Part shown: piece after piece, positions 1 to 11,252 of the stretch | Position numbering within the stretch: position 1 is the stretch's first letter | Layout of the letters: each line of letters opens with the position of its first letter | The notes under the pieces: model-generated | Database searches by the model: none | What the model was told of the DNA's origin: nothing | The model's input: only the letters and a program-made list of their open reading frames with translations | Assembly: GCA_008694505.1 (NCBI GenBank) | Contig: VZDJ01007747.1 | Location: 9,580,399 to 9,644,398, forward strand | Length of the DNA stretch: 64,000 nucleotides | Reading direction: 5' to 3' | From: Cyanoderma ruficeps | Taxonomy: Eukaryota; Chordata; Aves; Passeriformes; Timaliidae | Made by a program: the position numbers and the translations under genes

Positions 1-3000
1 TTTAAAGAATAGAAATGCTAGTACAGCTGCATTAACTCTTTTATATTAATGATGTTGCCAATGCAGGACTTAATTAAATGTGAGTGACCTATGCAGATTT
101 GGACATTATAGTATGAAGGGCAGCACTTGTCCTCTGATTTTCACATTAAAGGAATGTTTCCCCATGTCTGAGTCTCTGCTGGAGTAGAACTGTGGCTCTT
201 TCAATGACAAATAACCATGGCAATGTGTTGGATAAATTATGTCCAATTTCATTCTACTCTGACAACTGACACATCTTTCCTGTGATGTAATCATGATTAA
301 TAATTTATAAATAATTCATTATAAATTGTTCACTTACTTTTCTTAATTTTAAGTAACCACTGTGACAAAACTGCCTAATTGAAATCATCAATAGAATAAA
401 ACTCAAGATTCCTTGGCAGAAAGTTTAGATTAATATGAAAAACATATTCTGAGTTGCTATACTAGATCATTAGGGAAAGCTGGTTAATTACCATAAAGTG
501 ATTATGACACAGGCTGAAGTATGAACTGAATTGAATCCTGTGATCATCCATGTGCTCAGGAAGTCTGGTAACTAGGCTTGTCACCTCTAGAAATTCTACT
601 TTGCGAGATCTCTAACCAAACCTGGCAGCACATCAGAGATGTAAGACTGAAAGGAAAAAAAAGAAGAGTAGAAATACTCCATAGCTGTCATCTCTGTTTC
701 TCCAGACAGCCATTTTTACCCCAAAATCTAGGTAAAAATCCTGGGAAGGAGAGAGCATCACAATCACCACTCTCTCACTGAAGTCAGTGAGTTAGGATCC
801 TCCAGCTCACACAGGTGTTTGTTTTGCTACTACAAATACTGGGACCGCTGTTAATGTAACTATTTTTGTTCTCAATTATTCAACTTCCAAACTTAAAAAC
901 TTAGCCTTGTGCTACATAAAACATAGAGAAGTTGCAATCTATCGTGCCAATTTACAGTGATGATAGGGGAAAATAGTCCAAGAAAATAAAAGAAAGCAAG
1001 TTCAAGTAAAGGAATTTTTTTTCTTCACTCACTGTTTGCATAAGAGCACTCATACCAGTGAAGTGGTAGGGAAAGTGGATGGAGACACTTTTAAGAGGAA
1101 ATCTCAGGACAAAGTGGGTGATCATTGTTCTCAATTGGATTTAATGACTGTGCAGTATATTAAGCATTATGGGAAGAAAGGGAAAATAGTATTAAGCCTT
1201 GAGATAAAAATTCAGAGAGTATTCCTACTGTACTATTGCTCACTTAACAGGCTTGGAGACTAGGAAAAAATTACATTTGAGAACTAAAAAAGCCATTTGG
1301 AACAAACCAAGACTACCTTCCTTTTCCTTACCTTTATTTTTTCAGTGTTTAGGAAGTGATCCTTACTCAGTTTCTGCAGACATTCTTGAATAAAACTCAT
1401 GCATGGGACCTGCCTTAAGGTCAATGAAACTAATCACAATTCACATGCTTACAGCAAAATGCAAACTGAAATTTAGCTGTTTACTGAACCACTTTGATGG
1501 ATTTTATTTTGTACAAGGTGACTGAGCTTATGCAAACACAACATATTTTTGCAGCACTTACTTACAAAAAGCTTCTATTGAAATCTACATGACAAATCCA
1601 ATTTAAAGAGGAAGCGGAGTATCTCTAGGTCTGTAATTTTTTAATTATCCTCTTAAAAAATAATCTTAAAGACACATTACAATACATTATTAAATGAGCA
1701 TGCACTGCACTGATGAGAGCAATTTCAGTTCATACAAAGCTTTCCACTTCCATTCATTAACTCATTACATACTACACATCAAACTTTAAAGCTATTGCAT
1801 AGTCTCAGGCCAAAGAGGTGCTTTCCGCCAAAAACCAGACTAATTTGTCTGGTTATCCATTCTTTATTAACCATCCAGATAGCCAGTTCCTTCCTTTAGG
1901 CTTAATGCTACTCCTAACAGCTCACAGCCACTATTGCTAAGGTTGCCATATTGGGAAATAGGGGAAAGTACTTAAAGACATCTTAAACAATCTTCCTTCC
2001 TGCACAAATTCAGATTTTATATCAGAGCACAGCAGACCCTTTCCTTCTTTTCTTTCCCTCTCAAATTAGGTCAAGCAGCTGGGATCAAATATGAGACTCC
2101 CTCACATCTCGCTGCTAGAGAAGTGGCCTCTCAGTCTGGTGTGTGGGGGACAGTCCCTCCCTCATCCACCTGCTTAAGGTTTCATTGAGATTGCTGTATT
2201 CTCCAAGACACACTTTTCTGGCAAAATAATAAGCCACAGCACTGGAAAAAAAAAAATCACAGGTTTGCTCTGTGGCCATTTAAGATGCAGACAAGCCAGC
2301 TTGCCTGAAGTGAGAGGCTTTTACAGTTACCAGTGGGAGAACACATTGCTGGCGCATTTATTGAGCAGTTTAAACTTACTTCCGTCTTTAAATTAAAGCT
2401 GCACATAAGCATAATGTTTCATAGTTGCTTGAGAGAGTAATATGGGAATTAGAGGCTTAATGTCATTACCACAGTGAGTGCCTTTCTCTGCCCCACTTGC
2501 AAATGCAGATATATAGGAGTTTTTTTCAGTTTATGAGGAGACTGTGCAAAACAGATTTACAGAGAAGAACTTCATCACACACTGAATTCTGTTGCCTCTA
2601 GAGCTTCTTTAATGTTAGCATCAGATGCTTTTCAAAACTTAATAAATATTCCCTTCCCTGACCAATTTGCATCTTTGAAATTTCATGCAATTAAATTTCA
2701 TCTAACTTCTTGCTCTTCCATGATGATGAATTATGAACTGCAGAATTTAAAGGCATGGATTAAAAAAAAAATGCCTTCAGAGCAACATCAATATGTGAAT
2801 GAGTATACATCTTAGTTCCATTACTCTTTTCCTGGTGGCAAGCAGAATTTTCAGAGAAAAATTGCTAGTGGATAATAAATGCGATGCCCGGTGGTCCTAC
2901 AACAACACTACATTATATTACCAAGCTCAATTAAGGTCACCTTGATATAAAATTGATATGGGAAGGGATGAAGAAAGGAAGGTAAAAGGAACACTGAATG

Positions 3001-6000
3001 GAGCATAAATCTGGGGAATAGAGTTATACAATGAAACTAGGTTTCTTTTTAAAAATGGAGAGACAAGAAAAGTAAGATACGGAAAACTGTGAAAACAAGA
3101 AATATAAGCATGACTTCGGGTACCTAGTTCATCTCAGTATGACTGAGATGTTCATTTAATGAATCCTTGTCTTGAAGTTATTTAGCAATAAGATGCACAA
3201 ACTGAAGTCATTACAAAAAGACACCTCTATGCTATTACAGATAAACTGTAGTTTAATAACCAGAATGCACATTCTAAATCTTTGCTTTGAGAATGTCACT
3301 TAGAAAGGGCAAAACAAAAACCAAATCCAATTAGAATTTCCTTGACAACTGTGAAAAGCTCTGTGCTAATCATGCAGCTGATAAATAATAAGAAAGCTAA
3401 TCCGAAAATAAATTTGTGAAAAAAAAATTATTGTAGAAGTTGATAACTATAAACAAATACAACAAACCAAAGTTAAATAACCCCAGTCAATTTAATCTAA
3501 TCTATCTAATCACATCACTAGGTTCCTATTGAGACACAGCCCAGCTCAGAAATAGCAGTAGGACAGAAATCCAAAACATGCTGTTACCCCACCCCAAACT
3601 CTCAGCCTCACTAGAAAAACTGGCACTGGGGTCACCTGGAGGACAAGGAGAGCTAAGGAGTGAGGAGCTGCTCTCTGACACTATGGCTGCACATGTGTCA
3701 GCACTGCCTAAGCAGCACAGGCAGCTTCAACAAAGTGAAATAAGGCAGGGCTAAGCTGCCTAGAAAAGGCAGCACTACTGGAAAAACTGTCATTGCAGAG
3801 AGCTCCCTGGAAAACCTTTGCCTCGTTTTCCTCCTCTGCAAAATGAGGCTCATATCCTTTTTGCACACTTCTGTGTCATTCCTTGTGCTGACTCAAAGCT
3901 ATTTAGCACTTAGATGAATAGAGGAAAAAGTAAATTAGAATTTCTTCTTTATGTTCAGTCTCTTTTAAGTAATGATTATGAAGTTACAAAAGGGTGGAAC
4001 ACAAAAGTATATACGTAAAAACTTCGCATCCTGGAATTTACTGTCTCCCTTAAAATTTATGATGATGTTGTATTTCCAGCATCTACTTGATCATGGTGAT
4101 ATGGAATGAAAGCAGCTGTAATTTCATACTGTGATAATTTAAATGCGTGAAAAAATGACATATAAAAATATACATCTCCATCTGAATTCCTAATCTATCC
4201 AATTTGGCAAAAATTTTTATTTAGAAATAAAATCGTGCTTATGTTTGTCCATAGACCTTTAGAACTTCAAGGAGATGTGGGTTTTTCTGGGTTCTTGTTT
4301 GCTTGCTAGTTTGTTTCGTGACTTTTTACTTTTTTTCCTTCTTTTTTTTACCAGGGTCGGGGTGGCTTGATATGCTTTCTTGTTGATATCAAGTTTAAGG
4401 TTTTTGACATTCATTGTAAATAGGTTAAACAAGTTAAATTTTATTTTCAGGGAAGACATTCCAGAGTATTTATTCTGTGTGCTGCAAGAGTGGCTAACTG
4501 TGCTGCAAGAGTGGCTAACTGCTCCTAATTTGAGATTATTTTTGTGGACCATGTAAACTGAAATTAAAAAAAAAAAAACAAACAGGATGTAAAAGACGAC
4601 AGAAGAAGGCTTATGCTTTGTTCTATCAAATAGCTAACAGAGCACTGTTAATCTGGAAGAGAGTTGATGAAACATTTTATACCAGGATGTTTTCTTTGAG
4701 ATAACAGCTCTCTCTCTGCACATTCAGTCTTCAGGGTCTAGAAACCATCACCTTATTATAAATAAGAAAATGGAATAACAGTTGTCTAATGTATGTGTAT
4801 AAAACTGATTATATATAGCAGCAGATGATGAATAGAGTAGACTAGATTATATTCTACAATGCTGGCAACATGGTCCAGCCAATTTCCATTCTAGAAGTTC
4901 CAGCATAATGAATAAAAACCTGAAGGTAACAGTTTTTGTAGTTTTGTTATGAGTTCTCAAAGGAAAGATCTAACACATTGTCATATTTTAAAATTTAATC
5001 TAAAAATCCTAAATTTAATCCTTAAGAAGGATTTTTCCTTACTGCAGCCCAAGCCAGCCTGGGTTTCTTGTTTCTTCCTTACCTCTGTCTCAGCAAACTG
5101 GTGAGTGAGCAGCTGAGTATGGTTGCAGGAGATGCCAGTGTCCGGTTCACAAGCACACACACTGTATGCATGGTATGCACTCTGGTGGATTTAGGCAATG
5201 CCAAATTTAAATACCTGTATAAGAACTTCTCTTCAATCCCCTACTGCCACCAATTAATAGGTTGTGAATAATTAAGGCATAATCAGGAAAAAAAGGTATT
5301 TCATGTGTTTTACTACATGTTAATATAATTCTGTTAAAGCTGCTGTTAGGTCACCTCTCACAGCCTTAGTGGTTTATTCTTTTACAGCCTGTGTCATTTT
5401 TCACCTCTTAAGTTCCTCAAAAGGAAAGAAGAAAGAAGTGCTTCACTTCTACATGCAAAGTACCTCCCAAATTTCACGTCTGGCTGGAATACATAGCACA
5501 ACACCTTACAGGGGAGTTGCACTGTGCTCTCACATGCAAATTTTAGGGTCTTTTTCTTTTTTCCTTTTGTTTCTTCTTAAAATGCAAAGTAAGAGTTGTT
5601 TATATGAGAAGTGCGTTGTTTCTATTTTTGTAGGGCAGACAACAGTAATATTGCTACCATCTTATGCCTCTACTTTTCTGCCATTTGAAAATTTCAAGCT
5701 GTTCTCCATTTATTCTTGTCAGTGTGGTTTACAGACCTTTGCCCCTGAGAATCTCATAGTGATTTCATGTATCTACCCATGAAACCCCCTGTGAGGTAAG
5801 AAAGAATTGCAACGTTATAAATGTGAAGCTGCATCAGAGAGATTATGGGCTAAAACTATGCAAATGCCTAGGTGTCCTCCACAGTGCATTGAAAACAACA
5901 GGATCTTCAAGTGGGATACACATAAACCCCCAAGCTGTAATATTACATTCTCAGCTGTTAGTCAGGAGAAAATGTTAGGGACAGTGACCCCCCAGAGATC

Positions 6001-8059
6001 GGTTCTCTAATACACACAGTCCAAAACTTCTAGAAAATTTGTGCTTTCAAAGTTTCTTATTAATGTTAAAAAGACACTCTTGCCATTGAAAAATACCAAT
6101 GTTGTATTATCTAATGAAAGATACCCTTATTTATTGTGTCCTCCCATCTAGAAACAGTGGAGAAAAGAGCTGAAACTGCACTTCCAAGGTAAAACACTCA
6201 GAAGAATGGTACTGTATATAAAATTGGGGGCAGGCTGGGAGTAAAAAATGAGATGGCCTTGCATGCTACCAATGCAAGTCTGTCTTCCTAGACATTGCAT
6301 GAATGCTATTGTACAGAGCCTTCTAGGGAAATCAGGTGTAAAGGCTGTATTTCCAGACCCTAGCTGAAATCAAAGCTACAATAGTCCAGGTCAGGCTTTC
6401 AGAAAGGAAACACAAAAAGGAGTCAATTTACCTTCAACCTCTCAGTCCTAAACCTTAAGGAAGACATACAAAACATCTTCAAAATGGAACTCTTTGCAAT
6501 GCAGTCCAATATCAAGTATCAGGAATCCAATAGAGGTGTGGGGTTTGTGACAAGACTCTCTTTCCACAATAACCTCATGATATTTCAAAGCCTAGAAATA
6601 AAATTACCTACCCTGCAATGAAAATATCAGAGTCTTAAAACGTTTTGTCCCTGGTCATGTACAATCTGTCCCATAGGCACTATACCAGTTCTCTCAGCCA
6701 GGCTGACCAACGGGTGTCTTGTGATTTTGTATCTCTCTCAGTTTGTCCATAGCTGTGAAGTTTGCTGCTTCTATTTCATACTGGAAGAAAGGCACATGCA
6801 CAGAAGCTTTTTTTGGCGTTTCAAAATTCTAGCAAGACTACAACAACGCTTCTGCAGAGACCTCTGTATCTAGCTCTGTCAAATTCATGTTATATTAACT
6901 AACATCTAACAAGAACAGAGTTGGAGAAACAACCACCAGCATAACCTTCACCTTTTATAGACAGAGAGTTTTGTATCAGTTTTGGCATGCGTTTTGAGGT
7001 TTGCAGTGAGTGGGAGCACATAAAAGGATATTCTAGGAACCCTTACTACACGAGATGTCTACCATATGGTTCTTCTCATTGTGTGAAGTGTGAGTGAATG
7101 ATTCAGGCTTTCTCTGCCAGTTCTCTGGTAGCAGGTCTATGTCAACTCACAAAAAATCCCAGTAAAGTTAAGAACTCAGTTTAAGTCTCCTCAATTAGTA
7201 CTTCAACTACCACACCTTCCCTTCTCTTTAATGATATAATTAAATATTTTAAGTGATTAACTCCACCATATCTGTTTAATTAAGAGATTACAGTTATTTT
7301 GGGGGGGACATTTATTGAGAAGTTCATAAGGTTAACTCGATTTGCTCACTTTATATATACACCTCATTAGTATTGCAGAGGAGGAAGTAGAGAATTCAGG
7401 TGTTAATTAAAGTCCCAGAAAATGGTTGGGGAAGTTATTTTTAAGATTTGGGTTTATTTCTCAGTATTCTACTTTGACTTTATTTCCCCAAGTGAAGTCT
7501 GTTTTGCCCATGACATAACTGGGGAGTGATCTCTCCCTGTCCTTATCCCAACACAGGAGACCTCTTTTATTCATAACTGGTTAAGGTCTGCATCTGACAC
7601 ACTCAAATGGTGATGTGATATTGCAGTTCAAACATTGAGCCATTTTATAAATTCACATTCCTGTTATCATCATCAAGCCCTTTCAAAAGATCAGCCTTCA
7701 GGAAGGATCCAGCGGTTAAACCAATACTCCCCAGTCAGCGTGCTTCCTGGGCAAAGCAACTCTTCACCCAACTAGCTGCTTCTGATGCTGGAGGTTAAAG
7801 ACAAAAAGGAGTCAAGGGCTTTGAACCTTTCGGCTCCGTTTCTATTGGTCCTTGTAAGATGAAGAGGAGAAAATCCATATTCTTGATGTTTAAAGTCTGT
7901 TCCTAAACTGGGAAATAAGGGTTGAATGTGATCAATGCTGCATAATAAAAATAAGCAACTATTGATCAGCAGAAAAGTTTTAGGTAGCTCATTATACTTC
8001 AAGTAAGAAACCAATCTTGATTGTTAAGAGTACTCATTACACATTTCCATAAGCATAAC
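1..8059. other. AT-rich non-coding stretch
   Basis: No gene, RNA or recognisable transposon is visible. The sequence is AT-rich and CpG-poor, with A- and T-homopolymers such as the A run near 4567. The longest open frame, 137 codons at 5369-5782 on the plus strand, is cysteine-, serine- and phenylalanine-rich and resembles no family I know; it is most likely chance. A slightly more GC-rich patch lies near 3580-3860, with no motif I can name. This could be intergenic or intronic. Confidence 0.7.
4478..4521. repeat. 21-bp tandem duplication
   Basis: Two perfect copies of a 21-bp unit beginning TGTGCTGCAAGAG lie head to tail (4478-4498 and 4499-4519), and the match continues for two more bases. 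It is in frame with an open frame on the minus strand, but that frame has no other coding character. It is probably a replication-slippage duplication. Confidence 0.9.
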
Positions 8060-8103
8060 AAGCATAACAGTTGTTAAGATGTGCCTTCACAACTGTTAAG
8101 CTT
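8060..8103. repeat. Inverted repeat, 14-bp arms
   Basis: Arms at 8060-8073 and 8090-8103 are complementary at 13 of 14 positions around a 16-base loop. The left arm overlaps a 9-bp direct duplication (AAGCATAAC twice, 8052-8069). The stem could fold in DNA or RNA, but it is too short for a microRNA precursor and no function is implied. Confidence 0.75.
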
Positions 8104-10089
8104 CATCTCTTCTTAACTTTTTTGGGTTTTACATCACTGCAATGAACTTCCCCAAAGCTACTTCGTCTGCCACATCCCTTGACCATGTTATTTTGGCAGA
8201 GCACAATAAGAAGGAGAAGCACATACCTGCAGCAGTGACTTATGTCCCTGACTCTCAGAAGAACAAATCCCTTGCTTCATTGTTCCTGGGGAGTTGCTCT
8301 CAGCTGGCTGCAGGCCAGGATAAGGAGCTTCATAGATGCAGAGCATCTTTCGTCAGAATTAGACTGTATCACTTTGCAGAATAGGCTCAGAAGTATATCT
8401 TAACACAGTGGAATGTTTGTAAAGAAACTGCTATTACTTTTTGACTCAGAGCACTCCTTTGTTGGATTTTTTCCCCTCACAACCCATTTGAGAAGTGAGG
8501 AAAATGACTATGACAGAGATACTTGGTATGAGGTAAGGTGAATAGCAACACAGTTTATACCACTCAAAGCTTTTTTCTCAAGAGTTTCAGTAACTCTGAT
8601 ACAGGAGAAAAACATATCTACGTATAGAGTAAATCTGTGTAGAATCAACTTGAATAAAAAATAATATAAGCCTTCATCTCCTGACCAAATTTAGTGCCAC
8701 TTGTCAAATTGTTTTTCCTTTGAAAATGTGCTTGGTTGCGAATACAAGAGTGAATTGGACAGCAGTTTCACTTTAACAGGACAGCTGCTTCCCTAGCTGT
8801 AAACACATGAAGTGAGGCACTTTCTACAATGTCTTAAATTAAATGCATATCATTCCCTACTTCTCCCTACTTAATTAAACCTATTTTTCATATAATTCCC
8901 AGAGCTCTTTTCATTTCTAAACACAGAAATACTTATGCTGTCTCCAAGCAATTGGCCTTGATGCTATTAATTTCCAGGACATAAAACACCAGACCATGTC
9001 ACTGAGAATTAAGAATGCTAATAAAGCACTTCAGCAACTGATCTTAGTTTTTGAGCTTCCATCAACACAGGCAAGCAAAAAAAAACAAACCCAAAAACAA
9101 AAACAACTGCCTTCCAAGTAGCTTTATGGAAAAGATATTGTGTACAAATTTACATATCACTATGAAGGAAAGCAAGTCAAAGACTTCAGTGAATATCCTT
9201 GACTTCTGACCGGTATATCTGAAGGATTTTATTTACTGTTGGGTTTATATCCATTATTTGAATATTTCTAGTCTGCAGCAGAATTACAAAGCTACCATTT
9301 ACTCATCATTCATTTAGTTGTTTGGATGCACACAACTCCACACACTATTTAGTTTAAGGTAATTTTAGAAATAATACTCAATAACTACATGGAGACAGGA
9401 TAAGAAGTAAATTAGTGTGTACAGGTCTGTACAAGCCGCTACAAAAGCAGTCTAAATCCTGTTAGTTTTGCTTAGGTGACAAGGAAGTTAGACAATGGAA
9501 AAGTCAGAGATCCTGGACACATGTGGTTTTGTGAGAAACAGACCTTATTTACAGGCTAAAATCAGGCAAATAAGTTTGCATGCAAAGTAGCCTTAAGTCT
9601 AAAATAATGTGGATCAAAATGCTAGCATATTGGATTACCTCATATAGGTTAAGATCATGGTACCATTACAAAAGGCAGTAAAATCAGGATTCAGCACCAG
9701 CATGCTGTCCCCAGGTGCTGAGTGTGCATCCATGCAGGGGATTCTGTCTGCAGTGTCCAAAAGCTCCTTCAAACACAGATTAAATACAGATTTTTCTGCT
9801 CTAAAAAGTTAACTATTTGTTATTGGTCTTCAAAATGGGTTTAACTGTTGTATTTAAAGAAATGTATTTTTTTTTTATTATTTATATGTGTACCAACTGC
9901 ATATACTATAAATTCATGCATCATACAGATATTTTGTGTCATATCTGAATTGCTTCTGTTCCATCACTCATGTTACAGACCGTTAAACTTTTCAAGTAAA
10001 ACTTCTTATTCATCGTTGTGAGAATTTGGTCCATTCGAGCTCTTTAGTATTCTGCTATAAATGTCTAGTAATCTACAGAGAGCTACAGA
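8104..10089. other. AT-rich non-coding stretch
   Basis: No gene or repeat is recognised. The open frame at 8142-8384 starts within this stretch and has no recognisable similarity. An A-rich low-complexity segment lies near 9072-9108. Confidence 0.65.
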
Positions 10090-10207
10090 TCACAGAATCA
10101 CAGAATAGTCTGGGTTGGAAGGGACCCAGAAGAATCATCAAGTCCAGTTCGTAAGTGAATTGAACCCACAACCTTGGTGTTATTAGCACCATGCTCTAAT
10201 ATATGGC
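10090..10207 (-). mobile_element. tRNA-Ile/CR1 SINE (TguSINE1-like)
   Basis: Read on the minus strand, the element starts at about 10207 with a tRNA-Ile-derived head. GGCC is followed by TTAGAGC, the anticodon arm TGGTGCTAATAACACCA (loop CTAATAA, anticodon AAT) and the Pol III B box GGTTCAATTC. It then passes into a CR1 3' tail ending in ATTCTGTGATTCTGTG next to 10090. The D-arm region that holds the A box is about 10 bases shorter than in tRNA-Ile, so this copy is probably no longer transcribed. The B box appears to have lost its CpG by decay (CGA to CAA). Known family: SINEs with this head and tail, moved by CR1 machinery, are described from passerine birds. The family name is from memory. 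Confidence 0.85.
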
Positions 10208-11054
10208 CCTATATTAATAAATTTCACTTCTAGATCAAGTTCTGTTTGTAACACCTACCCCAAATCACTCAAAACTAGATCTAAGAATGGAAAATGCCTT
10301 GACTTTTTCTTTTCATCAATGGCCCAGTCTCCAAGATTCTTTAAGTTGTCAGTGTTTAAATGTCAGAATAAAATACATTTCTCTCTAAACGGTGTGGCAA
10401 AACCCTTATCAGACTCAACAAAATCACTTATCTTCATTTCACACATCAACTGCCACTCCATGTTGACACATGGAACACCATAGCTTCGCAAACAAAAAAA
10501 AATATAGTTATTAAACATACCCATACCCTCATTCCCCAGCCTGGGATGATGGCATTGGGTAGAAAATAAAATTTGTAAGTTCTATGTCAGATTTTAGAAG
10601 AAAATTTTAAAATTGTATTGGGTTGTTAGGTGCTGAAAATATCCTGAGATAAAATGAAAGAACAAAATCAATTGTTTTTTAAATAATGACAAAAATTGAA
10701 ATAATATCAGATCTCCTTTTAATCACATTTCTGCCACTCACACCCTCAGCTACTGAGTGCCCTTGTAAGGCTCCCTGGAAAAAATCCCAAGCAGTATGTT
10801 TGATTAATTAAGGTTACATCACAGCACCACCTGTCACAAGAGCACTGTGCTCTTTTGTTTGTTGAATGCCTTATCTGCATGAAAGCACCGCCTGGAAGGA
10901 GTGCCTTGAGAATGTGCAGGACAGAGATTTACTAATTCCAGAAACAAGAGCATGCTGGAAACTAGATAGCACAGGTGACAGATAACTTGTAGTTATAAAG
11001 TTACTCAAAATGAGCAGTCAGTTGTGTAAAAGGTTGGCATATATATATATTTAA
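10208..11054. other. Non-coding stretch
   Basis: No gene or transposon is recognised. The stretch ends in a short (AT)6 run at 11039-11050 that directly abuts the old CR1 end. Confidence 0.65.
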
Positions 11055-11252
11055 CACAGATTCATGGATTTTAGGGCTGGAAAGGACTATTTTTTGGATA
11101 TTGTTTAGATCACCTTAGTGTATGTATCACAGTCCTCCTGTACTAGGTAGGATCTGTAATTTGTGCTTAGCTAGACTACGAGTTCCAAAAGGGCATTCCA
11201 TCCTGATGTGGGGATATCAAGAGATGAAAAAAATCATGACTTTCCCAAGAAA
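11055..11252 (-). mobile_element. Ancient CR1 LINE 3' end (degraded)
   Basis: The left end has the inverted CR1 terminus (CACAGATTCATGGATTTTAG) followed by GGGCTGGAAAGGAC. Later blocks match old CR1 3' ends of the kind abundant in turtles and crocodilians: a segment resembling 'CAGTCCTCCTGTA', the block around TTCCAAAAGGGCATTCCATC, and GATATCAAGAGATGAAAAA. Only the last ~200 bases remain and no coding part is left. It is far more diverged than the other CR1 3' ends here, so it probably predates bird diversification. Assignment is by remembered consensus. Confidence 0.7.

Noticed and set aside
5369..5782. 137-codon plus-strand frame as a small membrane protein
   Set aside because: Hydrophobic and aromatic residues come from T-rich DNA; no signal peptide logic, domain, splice context or CpG retention.
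10158..10207. A functional tRNA-Ile gene on the minus strand
   Set aside because: The D arm is shortened, there is no complete acceptor stem, and the sequence runs straight into a CR1 tail; it is a SINE head.
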